A stretch of 40,902 bases of DNA from a virus. The stretch covers positions 1 through 40,902 of IMG/VR virus record IMGVR_UViG_3300028666_000057; one strand, 5' to 3'. Both the position numbers and the translations under genes were made by a program. This document shows positions 8,578 through 16,181 of the stretch, in pieces (position 1 is the stretch's first letter; each line of letters starts with the position of its first letter). Under the pieces are notes generated by a model. It was given only the letters and a program-made list of their open reading frames with translations, was not told the origin of the DNA and did not search any database.

Positions 8578-10445
8578 TGCGCAAAATCATTTATTGTCTT
8601 GTACTTTCCGTTGCCATCGCCCAAGCGCAGACGCATCGCTTTGGAAGCATGCCGTACAATGACCTGGTCGTAACAAACGAGACAGACCCCGCTTTTGTCG
8701 CGTGGACCAATGGTGGTTTTCAGGGCGTCGGAGGAAGCGGCGTCGTTTGGAGCGTCAACGGCCAAACCGGCGCTGTTGCCGTAACTGCAACCAGCATCGG
8801 CGCGGTTCCGACGACTAGAACCATCACCGTCAATGGCTCTGTGGGTACGCTATCGAGCAATCTGTCATTCACGGTGGCGTTAAACACCAACGTCCCCACC
8901 CTCCAGCAGGTCACGACGGCAGGCGCAAGCACGACGAACACCGTCACCTTCGGCGGTGGCATCACCAACCTGATTCCCGGCCTCGCGCTGCACTACAAGA
9001 TGAACGACAACGCGGCAAGCCAGACAGTGGTGGATAACTTTGGCGGCTACAATGGATTTTCCGTGCGCAATACGTCCGCAATGTCCACCGCTGGCAAGAT
9101 CAACAATGCGCTTTATTTCAACGGCAGCGATTACGTCACGAATGCCCATCAGGCAATCTGGACCCGCGCACCACAGACCATGGCGGTTTGGGCGAAGGCA
9201 GAATCAATTTCTGTCGGCGCAGGTGCTTTTAGTATTTTTCAGAACTCCACGGCAGATTCAGACGGCGGCATGACAATCCTGTTGTCAAATGGATTGGCAC
9301 TATTCTCCACCTACACCACTGCTTTGAATACAGGAGTCACGATTGATACGGCTTGGCATCATTACGCCGTGGTAACTATCGATGGCACAAATTGGACGGC
9401 TTACATAGACGGAAAATCTGTCGTTAGCGGACCTGTTCCTCCGCTGGCAGACCATGGCGGCATGATGGAAATCGGCGCGGCAAACAATACCGCGCTTCCG
9501 TTCTATGGCGCCGTTGACGACGTTCGTTTTTACACTAACGCCTTAACCGCCGCGCAGATCAAAAACATCTACAACGGCACAGCGGGAACCGAACAGGACA
9601 TTGTTGCCGTTGTTCCTGAGGCTTACTTTGATGCGAGCGGTAATTTGACATTCCAATTTGGCAGCGTGATTTACGGACTTGATGCCGCCGGTTTTGGTGC
9701 AGACCCTCTCGGTTCTGCGGCTGCGGTTGCGGCGTCCGTGCCGAGCGATGACCATATTTATGGACTTGCATACACTGAGATATATACCTTAGCAGGTGGA
9801 TTGAGCGTTGCATTCGCGAGTAGTGCTTACTATGCGGATAGCTGTGGGTACGCGGGTGATGCTGGATTTGTGGACAATATCTCGGGCCACAACGTTTCCG
9901 AATTGAATAACGATTCGGGTTATGTTTCCAGCCTCTCTGGCCTTGACGGTAGCGGGCTGATAGGCATTACGGCCTCACAGGTGGGCGCAGTGCCCACGAC
10001 GCGCACAATAGCAGTCAACGGGACAATTGGAACGCTCACGAGTAATCTGGCGTTCACGGTGGCGGGCGTTCAAAACGGCCAGAACAATGTGCTATTTGGC
10101 GCAGCGAATTTCACCGGAGATGTTTCGATTGCCGGAAATCTCTACGTGGTCAACGAGATTGTGTCGAACAAATTAACCGTCGCCACCAATATCGCGGCAA
10201 ACAACATCACCGCCTCCGGCACCATCACCGCCACAAACGGCCTGTACTGTGGCGCGAATGCCGTGCTGACCAATGCCGCCGCCTTTGACGCCTCCGGTGC
10301 CGCCGCCGCCGTGACGAACACCCCGGCTTACGCCTACATGCCGACCAACGCCACTGGCAGCTATTACACCAATATGGCCGTTTGGGCTGGTGCGGCTACC
10401 AACCAGCTCAGCACAAACGCAAATACCCTCTACCTCACTTATTAA
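8574..10445 (+). CDS. Secreted LamG-domain protein with tail-fibre repeats
   Basis: Residues 1-19 form a clear Sec signal peptide (basic MMRK, hydrophobic core, AQAQ cleavage). A LamG/concanavalin-like jelly roll spans about 135-340, from GLALHYKMND to DDVRFYTNALTAAQIKNIYN. Two copies of a GAVPTTRTI-x-VNG module lie either side, near residues 78 and 472, each followed by GTL-S-NL-FTV. This module resembles repeats in phage tail fibres. LamG domains bind glycans, so receptor or surface-glycan binding is likely. A signal peptide on a virion protein is unexpected, since tails assemble in the cytoplasm. It could be a true fibre with a retained signal, or a cell-surface protein made during lysogeny or late infection. 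Confidence 0.8.
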   Translation: MMRKIIYCLVLSVAIAQAQTHRFGSMPYNDLVVTNETDPAFVAWTNGGFQGVGGSGVVWSVNGQTGAVAVTATSIGAVPTTRTITVNGSVGTLSSNLSFTVALNTNVPTLQQVTTAGASTTNTVTFGGGITNLIPGLALHYKMNDNAASQTVVDNFGGYNGFSVRNTSAMSTAGKINNALYFNGSDYVTNAHQAIWTRAPQTMAVWAKAESISVGAGAFSIFQNSTADSDGGMTILLSNGLALFSTYTTALNTGVTIDTAWHHYAVVTIDGTNWTAYIDGKSVVSGPVPPLADHGGMMEIGAANNTALPFYGAVDDVRFYTNALTAAQIKNIYNGTAGTEQDIVAVVPEAYFDASGNLTFQFGSVIYGLDAAGFGADPLGSAAAVAASVPSDDHIYGLAYTEIYTLAGGLSVAFASSAYYADSCGYAGDAGFVDNISGHNVSELNNDSGYVSSLSGLDGSGLIGITASQVGAVPTTRTIAVNGTIGTLTSNLAFTVAGVQNGQNNVLFGAANFTGDVSIAGNLYVVNEIVSNKLTVATNIAANNITASGTITATNGLYCGANAVLTNAAAFDASGAAAAVTNTPAYAYMPTNATGSYYTNMAVWAGAATNQLSTNANTLYLTY

Positions 10446-10450
10446 AATCC

Positions 10451-12634
10451 ATGCGCAAACTACTCATCCTAGCACTCTGCGTTTTGACCGGAATCGCGTC
10501 GGCCACGGATTATTTTTATTCGACCGGCAATGGATTCTGGACAAACATTGCGTTGTGGGGAGGAGCGGCATATCCAGGGCAAAACTCCGCAACAGATCGT
10601 GCAATTTTTACGAACAAGTTGGCCTTTAATGTTGCCGAGGGTCAAACCCTAACTTTATCTGATGTTTTATTCAGGAACCCTGTGAGTACAATAACTTTTG
10701 GTGTAACCAACGCCACACTTACACTCACAAATTCTTTATGGGTCGGAGACACCGCAACAGGCACTGTGACACTAGGATCGGCATCTTGGAATGGCACGGT
10801 TGTAATTACAAACTCCGCCATGACGGGTAGTTTGATGATTGGTTCTACCAACGGCCTCGGAACGTTTATTTTGAATGGAGGCATGTTGCTTTGCAACAAA
10901 ATCATTTCCACCAACGTGGGCATTGGATATTCCAATTCGATGTTCGTGACCATTGCTTCCGGGTCGACATTGATTACAACTAATGCACCCGGCGTGACTG
11001 TGGCAGACATTCGGTTACGAACTGGAAGCCCTAATTTTAATTGCTCAGGAACATGGCAAATGCAAGGCGGTAATTACAAATTCACAAACTCTCTCGGGAG
11101 TGCTGGCTATCTGTACGCAGGAACGGGAGGGACAAATATCATCAACGCAGGGACGTTCGTCGATTTAGGGTTAATGGGGTTTTCTTTTTTGGGAAATAAC
11201 GGAAAAAATTTGATCCAAAATGGTGCGATTGTGACAAATGGGTCTTCGATTTCTGGTGGAAGCGTAAATTCTAATCTGCTGCAAATATCAAATGGATCAT
11301 GGCTGAGTGCATCAAACTCCTCCACATCGTTTAGTGCTGGAGGCGTTAGCAACGGAGTCGTTGTGGACAACTCCACTCTGTTAATGGGGGCTTGTTCGTT
11401 TGGCCAGAACAGCGCAGCAAATGGAACTGGAACAGGTGGATCGTGCTGGTTGGTGCTGACCAACGGGGCTTATGTTTCGGCTGGTACATTCGCGTTTGGA
11501 TCACAAATTTCATTTACTCAATACGGTATAAATTATTGCCGTGGTTTTGTTTCTGGATTAGGAAATAATAGCACACCATCCACCCTTAAATTGGGGGGCG
11601 CATTTGGTGTAGGCACTGCACAAAGTTCCTGCTCGAATATTTTTATAGTTGGAGCAGGTGGCGTTGTTACCGGCGAAACTACCGTCGCGGTAGGCACCAC
11701 CGGAACAAACATTGCCAATCAGTTGATTATCAACAACGGGGGGCAGGTGTTTGCATCTGGCGCAATTTCTGTTGGGAATGGAACGGCCCCGTCGTCGAAC
11801 AACATTGTATCTGTGGGACAAGGCAGTGTGCTGGCGGGCGGAAACATGAGCTGCGGCACCGCGTCGGCGATTACTAACGACAGAGGCACATACGAGTATA
11901 TGCTGACCCCCACTCTCACGCCGGGCACTTTCGGGAACATCTCGATAAACAATGGTACAATTAGTTATTGCGGGGGAAACGTCGCAGAGGTGTTGTGTTC
12001 GCAGTCGGGTAAAGTTTTGGATTACACAGCAAAAATGTCATTCGGCGGCACAAACGCGTTTCAGCTCAACAATGCGACAAATGTCAATTCTGGTGAGGCA
12101 TACACGTTTGGCCCAAGCACACCTTTTAACTGGTGGGCGTTGAGATTGATTAGCGGTGGTTACTGGCGTGGCGGAAACGCAATATTTTCTTCGGGCAGCG
12201 CGCTGGTAGTGTCAAACGGCATTAACACCATCGCCACCAACGTGATCATGCAGGCGGGATCATCGCTGGTGATCGACGTGGGAGGTGCGGCGACTAGTCA
12301 GCTCAACATTACCGGGCAGACGGCTAACTTTTCCAACGCCACCCTTGCAGTTTCTTTACGCAACGCACCCACTCCCGGCGCAACCAACATCATCATTACC
12401 AGCCAATACGTGCCAATTAATTTTTATCCTGCAACAGCGTCGGCGGCATACGCAGGCACAACGTACAATTTTACAGTTGGATCAAACGCCACCAACATCT
12501 TTTTGGTCGCACAGTCCACCAGTACCAACATCAAAAATCTAGCCATTGGCACTAACAAAATCACCAATGTCTTTTTAGGTTCTCGGCAAATCAAAACTAT
12601 CCGCATCGGTACAAACACCGTGTGGAGCAACTAG
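10451..12634 (+). CDS. Secreted beta-solenoid-like protein, fibre-type C-terminus
   Basis: ATG at 10451 begins a signal peptide (MRKLLILALCVLTGIASA). The body of about 680 residues consists of irregular Gly/Asn/Thr/Ser-rich beta repeats such as GTFILNGGMLL and NGGQVFASGAISVGNG, as in autotransporter-associated beta-strand or right-handed helix proteins. The C-terminus NVFLGSRQIKTIRIGTNTVW matches the LGS-x-x-I-x-x-I-x-x-G-x-x-x-VW tip of small phage tail proteins. Base composition looks AT-richer than neighbours, suggesting separate acquisition. It follows the LamG gene by 5 nt. An adhesin or tail spike is likely; the signal peptide makes its location uncertain. Confidence 0.75.
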   Translation: MRKLLILALCVLTGIASATDYFYSTGNGFWTNIALWGGAAYPGQNSATDRAIFTNKLAFNVAEGQTLTLSDVLFRNPVSTITFGVTNATLTLTNSLWVGDTATGTVTLGSASWNGTVVITNSAMTGSLMIGSTNGLGTFILNGGMLLCNKIISTNVGIGYSNSMFVTIASGSTLITTNAPGVTVADIRLRTGSPNFNCSGTWQMQGGNYKFTNSLGSAGYLYAGTGGTNIINAGTFVDLGLMGFSFLGNNGKNLIQNGAIVTNGSSISGGSVNSNLLQISNGSWLSASNSSTSFSAGGVSNGVVVDNSTLLMGACSFGQNSAANGTGTGGSCWLVLTNGAYVSAGTFAFGSQISFTQYGINYCRGFVSGLGNNSTPSTLKLGGAFGVGTAQSSCSNIFIVGAGGVVTGETTVAVGTTGTNIANQLIINNGGQVFASGAISVGNGTAPSSNNIVSVGQGSVLAGGNMSCGTASAITNDRGTYEYMLTPTLTPGTFGNISINNGTISYCGGNVAEVLCSQSGKVLDYTAKMSFGGTNAFQLNNATNVNSGEAYTFGPSTPFNWWALRLISGGYWRGGNAIFSSGSALVVSNGINTIATNVIMQAGSSLVIDVGGAATSQLNITGQTANFSNATLAVSLRNAPTPGATNIIITSQYVPINFYPATASAAYAGTTYNFTVGSNATNIFLVAQSTSTNIKNLAIGTNKITNVFLGSRQIKTIRIGTNTVWSN

Positions 12635-12643
12635 GAGCACACC

Positions 12644-12970
12644 ATGACGCTACCACGCATAATCACCATCACATCCATCATTGTTTCCGTCGTGTGCCTG
12701 ATCGCAGCCGTGGGCACAGCAGATGACACCAATATTCCTGTGCAGATCGTCCTTGCTCCGCCTGTAAATCTCCCACCCGCGCAGTCACAGCGCCAGTGGC
12801 TACAGGCCAACATAACACCTAGCCAGGTCACCAACCTTTGGGCAGTTGTAATGCCGCAGCTCGTCATTCCATCCATCGCATCCAGCAACCACATCCAAAG
12901 CCTCAATTTCGTGCTGCTCCCGGATGGATCGGCACGCGTAACGACCATGTGGCAAGCCGACAAACCCTAA
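12644..12970 (+). CDS. Small secreted or membrane-anchored hypothetical protein
   Basis: A 108-residue protein opens with a hydrophobic segment (ITITSIIVSVVCLIAAVGTA), a signal peptide or an anchor, followed by a Pro/Gln-rich region and a hydrophobic LWAVVMPQLVI stretch. A TAGGAG ribosome site lies upstream. No known spanin or endolysin motif is visible. Position between fibre-like and holin-like genes suggests an envelope role, possibly in lysis. Confidence 0.6.
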   Translation: MTLPRIITITSIIVSVVCLIAAVGTADDTNIPVQIVLAPPVNLPPAQSQRQWLQANITPSQVTNLWAVVMPQLVIPSIASSNHIQSLNFVLLPDGSARVTTMWQADKP

Positions 12971-13022
12971 TTGAGTCACCAAGTCATCGAGACCCCCATA
13001 CACCACAACAAGGAGACTCATC

Positions 13023-14111
13023 ATGGACATCAAAGACCTAGCAATCGGAGTCGCCAGCGGAATGATTCGCGGCATCATGACCCTCGTATGGGGGTTTTTC
13101 GTTGACGCGCATCCGGCAATGGCCAACGCGCTGTCTCCGATCAATGATCCTTTGTTTTCGCAAATCATTGCGACGTTCTTGGGGGCGTTTGTAATTGCAC
13201 TTGGCGGTGCGATCTTACGCGTTCTCCGGCACAATAAAGTTTTTTCGGAAGCGTTCGACGCGGGATCAACATCTGCAACGATTGCCATCGCGCAGGACAG
13301 GGCAGCGGCGTCCGCGCTGGGCAAGCCCACGGCTGGCAATATCTCAATCCTTCTTGCGCTGGTCCTGTCCCTAGCGTCCTTTGCATCCATCGCAGCCGAC
13401 ATTGGCGGATCCAGCGACCAGAAAATTATGCGCGCCATCGATCAGGTCCGCGTCCAGGAGACTGCCTTACGCCAGGAGCTAGACAAACCCGGCCATACCA
13501 CAACCGAGCGCGCCGCACTGGAAAAGCAGGCTGACGCGCTATGCAACGAAGATACTCGGCTCCTCATCCTGTCAATGTTGCCGTCCACCAATACGATGCA
13601 CTCGGCTACCAATCACCCCGGCAGCGCCGTGAGCGCCAGCGCAACAAGCGCCTCCACATCATCTGGCCCCCGCCTCTACGCCACGGCAGGCATCGAGCTT
13701 GAGGCCCATCACGGCGCGCTGGCCGGTGCCAGCGATTACGGCAGCATCCTGCACGTCGGGGCAGATTACGGCCTGCTGGGCGTCGAGGGCGTTCTCACCG
13801 GCCCTCTGGACAAATCACAAACACACGTTCGCCGTTCTGCCGGCGTGGATCTAATCGTCTCGCCTTTATCCGGTTACCTTTTGCAGCCCTTCATCAGCGC
13901 TGGCGCCGGGTACTACTATGGCACCACCCGCTACGACACCTACGCCACCTGGGCAGCCGACATCGGCGGCGGTCTACGTCTCCCCATCAGCGATCACGTT
14001 TTTCTACAGGCATGCGGACGCGTCATGCTTCCCTTCGATACCACCAGCAACGTCTTCCAGATCGGCAACCGCTTCCAGATGGTTTCGCTGGAGATGGGAG
14101 CACGCTGGTGA
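13023..14111 (+). CDS. Holin-like membrane segment fused to outer-membrane barrel domain
   Basis: Residues 48-67 form a transmembrane helix followed by basic residues. Residues 106-125 form a second hydrophobic segment (SILLALVLSLASFASIAA) that looks like a signal peptide with a cleavage site. A charged helical region (130-175) and a Ser/Ala-rich linker (190-215) follow. Residues 217-362 show alternating beta strands (RLYATAGIELEAHH, LQPFISAGAGYYYG, AADIGGGLRLPI) and end in MVSLEMGARW, an aromatic-ended terminal strand typical of outer-membrane barrels. AAGGAG-type ribosome site at 13010. I infer a protein that could touch both membranes, such as a lysis protein. Two genes merged by loss of a stop is an alternative explanation. 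Confidence 0.65.
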   Translation: MDIKDLAIGVASGMIRGIMTLVWGFFVDAHPAMANALSPINDPLFSQIIATFLGAFVIALGGAILRVLRHNKVFSEAFDAGSTSATIAIAQDRAAASALGKPTAGNISILLALVLSLASFASIAADIGGSSDQKIMRAIDQVRVQETALRQELDKPGHTTTERAALEKQADALCNEDTRLLILSMLPSTNTMHSATNHPGSAVSASATSASTSSGPRLYATAGIELEAHHGALAGASDYGSILHVGADYGLLGVEGVLTGPLDKSQTHVRRSAGVDLIVSPLSGYLLQPFISAGAGYYYGTTRYDTYATWAADIGGGLRLPISDHVFLQACGRVMLPFDTTSNVFQIGNRFQMVSLEMGARW

Positions 14112-14380
14112 ATACCGAGAGCGTCCAGTGTCGCAAGGTGGCTTTTGGCACGGGCATGGAGAAGCCCGGAGACTTCTGTTTCGATGAATCCCGTACCACG
14201 CTCTATGTCTGGTACCCCGAAACAAGCGCCCCGGATGCAATTGCCATCAGTAGAAGTCCCTCGTGTGATTCACGCGTGTGGCTGTGGGACGGGAACGAGG
14301 ATGCTCCGTCGTTATATCCGAGTCTTGGTTCGTGGACATGGCACGGCTGGCTAAATGCCGGAAAACTAACTTCATGCTGA
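14108..14380 (+). CDS. Small Trp-rich phage protein
   Basis: GTG at 14108 overlaps the upstream TGA. The 90-residue product has the pattern RVWLWDGNEDAPSLYPSLG followed by WHGWLNAGKL, which I recognise as recurring in small phage proteins (W-x-G-N-x-x-x-P-S-L-x-P-S then C/WH-G) of unknown function. Four cysteines are spread along it. Its stop lies 11 nt before the patatin start, so the two are co-expressed. Confidence 0.6.
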   Translation: MNTESVQCRKVAFGTGMEKPGDFCFDESRTTLYVWYPETSAPDAIAISRSPSCDSRVWLWDGNEDAPSLYPSLGSWTWHGWLNAGKLTSC

Positions 14381-14391
14381 AGGATACCCCT

Positions 14392-15243
14392 ATGCGTAAA
14401 ATCCTATCCATCGACGGCGGTGGCTGTTTCGGCGCGGCACCTGCCGAGGTGATCCGGCGCTCCGGCTGCTTCCAATGGGATGCCCTCGCTGGCACCAGCA
14501 TCGGCGCAGCGCTCGCCATGTCTCTTGGCCTCGGCATGCAGCAAAATATATCCGCCGACTGGTTCCAAAAGTGGATGCCCGAGGTCTTCACTCCCCCATC
14601 TATCTGGCGCAAGCTCAATTCGCGTATCTCGCAGTACGATGACACCGGCCTCAATCTCGCCTTGCAGGCAGCCTTCGGCGATCTTCGCTTCGGAGAGTGC
14701 CGCGTCCCCACCTTCATCCTGTCCGTAGACATCGCCAACGCCACGCTCAAAGTCTGGGACTCCACCGACGCCAAGGACGGCGCAGAACCAGCCTGGGAGA
14801 TTGTCCGCCGCGCTGTGGCCGCAGAGACCTACTTTCGCGCATGGTGCGGTCACGCCGACGCCGGGATCATGGCCAACAACCCGTCCATGTGCCTGATCGC
14901 CGCATGCGCCAAGCGCCTCGATTGGCCCCTCAGCCAGCTTTCGCTTGTCAGCCTTGGAACCGGCTCATCAGCCTACGAAAGCGCCTTTGGAACCGGTCCG
15001 CATGGCGAGCTCACCACCGCTGCATGGGCTGTGGACGTGCTACTCCATGGTTGCTCGGACTGCATGCACGAGTATTTCGCCTCATCACTCGCCCCCCGCA
15101 TGGCCGGATACCTACGCGTCCAGTTCTCCCGCGGCGCCAAGGCCGATGGCTGGCGCATGGACAATCCGGACATGGCGACAATTTGCGTCAACAAATGGGA
15201 AACAGAAATCAACGCCGCAGCGGCAGAAGTCGCCAAAGTCTAA
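14392..15243 (+). CDS. Patatin-like phospholipase
   Basis: The 283-residue product has the complete patatin catalytic set: oxyanion loop DGGG at residues 8-11, nucleophile GTSIG with Ser36, and the catalytic Asp156 in HADAGIMANNP (the usual DG[A/G] reads DAG). Patatins hydrolyse acyl chains of membrane phospholipids. The chosen ATG follows AAGGA at ideal distance; an upstream ATG at 14374 would add six residues. No signal peptide, so it acts in the cytosol or at the inner membrane unless released. Neighbours are membrane proteins, suggesting a part in lysis or membrane remodelling. Patatins are also defence effectors (CapV in CBASS), but no nucleotide cyclase is present here. Confidence 0.88.
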   Translation: MRKILSIDGGGCFGAAPAEVIRRSGCFQWDALAGTSIGAALAMSLGLGMQQNISADWFQKWMPEVFTPPSIWRKLNSRISQYDDTGLNLALQAAFGDLRFGECRVPTFILSVDIANATLKVWDSTDAKDGAEPAWEIVRRAVAAETYFRAWCGHADAGIMANNPSMCLIAACAKRLDWPLSQLSLVSLGTGSSAYESAFGTGPHGELTTAAWAVDVLLHGCSDCMHEYFASSLAPRMAGYLRVQFSRGAKADGWRMDNPDMATICVNKWETEINAAAAEVAKV

Positions 15244-15257
15244 CGGAAAGAATAGCC

Positions 15258-15545
15258 ATGTCACCGCAAACCATGGAAGTCAACACGCTTGTCAACCAGC
15301 TAAACGACTGCATTTCAGAAATGAAACGCGAAACAAAACCACACGGAGCGTGTTCTGCCCACTGGCCGATCCACACGGCTCTGCGGCTGCTGTTGGAATG
15401 CCAAAGCGCTATTCTGAAGGAGCGTGCAGAAGAACGTGCGGCACGGGAGAAGGAAAAGAAACAGGCTCGTGCGGAGACAATTTCAATCGCCATTGCTGTC
15501 GCCGGTGTGATGGGTGGCATAATCGAATTGATTTGGAAACGGTAA
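15258..15545 (+). CDS. Small coiled-coil protein with C-terminal membrane anchor
   Basis: This 95-residue protein has a charged helix (LKERAEERAAREKEKKQARAE, read as two runs around residue 55-75) followed by one C-terminal transmembrane helix (ISIAIAVAGVMGGIIELIW) and a basic end. Ribosome site GGAAAG. It lies 14 nt after the phospholipase gene. The layout resembles tail-anchored holin or antiholin-like proteins, and it may bring the phospholipase to the membrane. Function is inferred from topology only. Confidence 0.65.
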   Translation: MSPQTMEVNTLVNQLNDCISEMKRETKPHGACSAHWPIHTALRLLLECQSAILKERAEERAAREKEKKQARAETISIAIAVAGVMGGIIELIWKR

Positions 15546-15582
15546 TACATTCACGCGCGAATTAACCCAAAAACGCAGATTG

Positions 15583-15599
15583 TTCTACCGGCAAGACTT
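15583..15599. repeat. 17-nt direct repeat, copy 2
   Basis: Identical to 6269-6285. It lies in the 146-nt gap upstream of the secreted protein and the protease-capsid gene, a place where a promoter for capsid genes would be expected. No clear sigma-70 hexamers were found at a fixed distance in both copies. Confidence 0.75.
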
Positions 15600-15691
15600 T
15601 ACTGCCTGTTTCACGCTTGCGCCGAACCATCGAGACGCCGACGATGGGAATCAAAGAGGCAAACTATTTCAAAACGCTAAAAGGAGTCGTC

Positions 15692-16135
15692 ATGAATCGC
15701 ATGTTCATCGCCATCGCCGCACTGTTCATCGTCGCAACCGCGCAGGCCCAAAGCTTTCTGGGTTATGGCGTGTGGGAGCGTCCGGACTCCATCAAGGTTG
15801 CCACGAACAACATCGGCACGAACCTGACCACGTCCATCACGAACGGCGATTCCACGGCGATCATGGTTCCCGTCGTTTCGCTGGTTCGCGGAACTCCGTT
15901 CAGCGGCGTCAACCCGACGAACATCATCACCGCGGCATTCACCCCGGCTAGCGGCTCCAAGTTCAACATCGGCACATGGACGTCGCAGGTTGTAAGCAAT
16001 GAAGCGCTGCAACAGTTGACGCTCTACCCTCCGCTGAAAGTTGGCGATTCGCTCACGCTGACAGATTCATGGACCGGCGCGACGAACGGTACTCAGATCC
16101 TGACGTGGTACTTCCTCGTCAAGATTAACTACTGA
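15692..16135 (+). CDS. Small secreted beta-rich protein before capsid gene
   Basis: ATG at 15692 follows AAGGAG and starts a signal peptide (MFIAIAALFIVATAQAQ). The mature part of about 128 residues is Thr/Asn/Ser-rich and beta-like (GTWTSQVVSNEALQQLTLYP, ILTWYFLVKINY). No family recognised. It is the first gene after the 17-nt repeat and sits 46 nt before the capsid fusion, yet is apparently exported, which is odd for a capsid-cluster product. Confidence 0.65.
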   Translation: MNRMFIAIAALFIVATAQAQSFLGYGVWERPDSIKVATNNIGTNLTTSITNGDSTAIMVPVVSLVRGTPFSGVNPTNIITAAFTPASGSKFNIGTWTSQVVSNEALQQLTLYPPLKVGDSLTLTDSWTGATNGTQILTWYFLVKINY

Positions 16136-16181
16136 TCTGCCATCTGCTTCGCCACCGTCAACCAACCGCGAGACCTCAACC

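Noticed and set aside
14392-15243. Patatin as a CBASS effector
   Set aside because: No CD-NTase, ubiquitin-like or TRIP13-type genes are nearby, so the full defence system is not present.
14697-15257. Upstream extension of the 15258 gene
   Set aside because: It overlaps the patatin gene in another frame, is Arg/Pro/His-rich and lacks a ribosome site; ATG 15258 has one.
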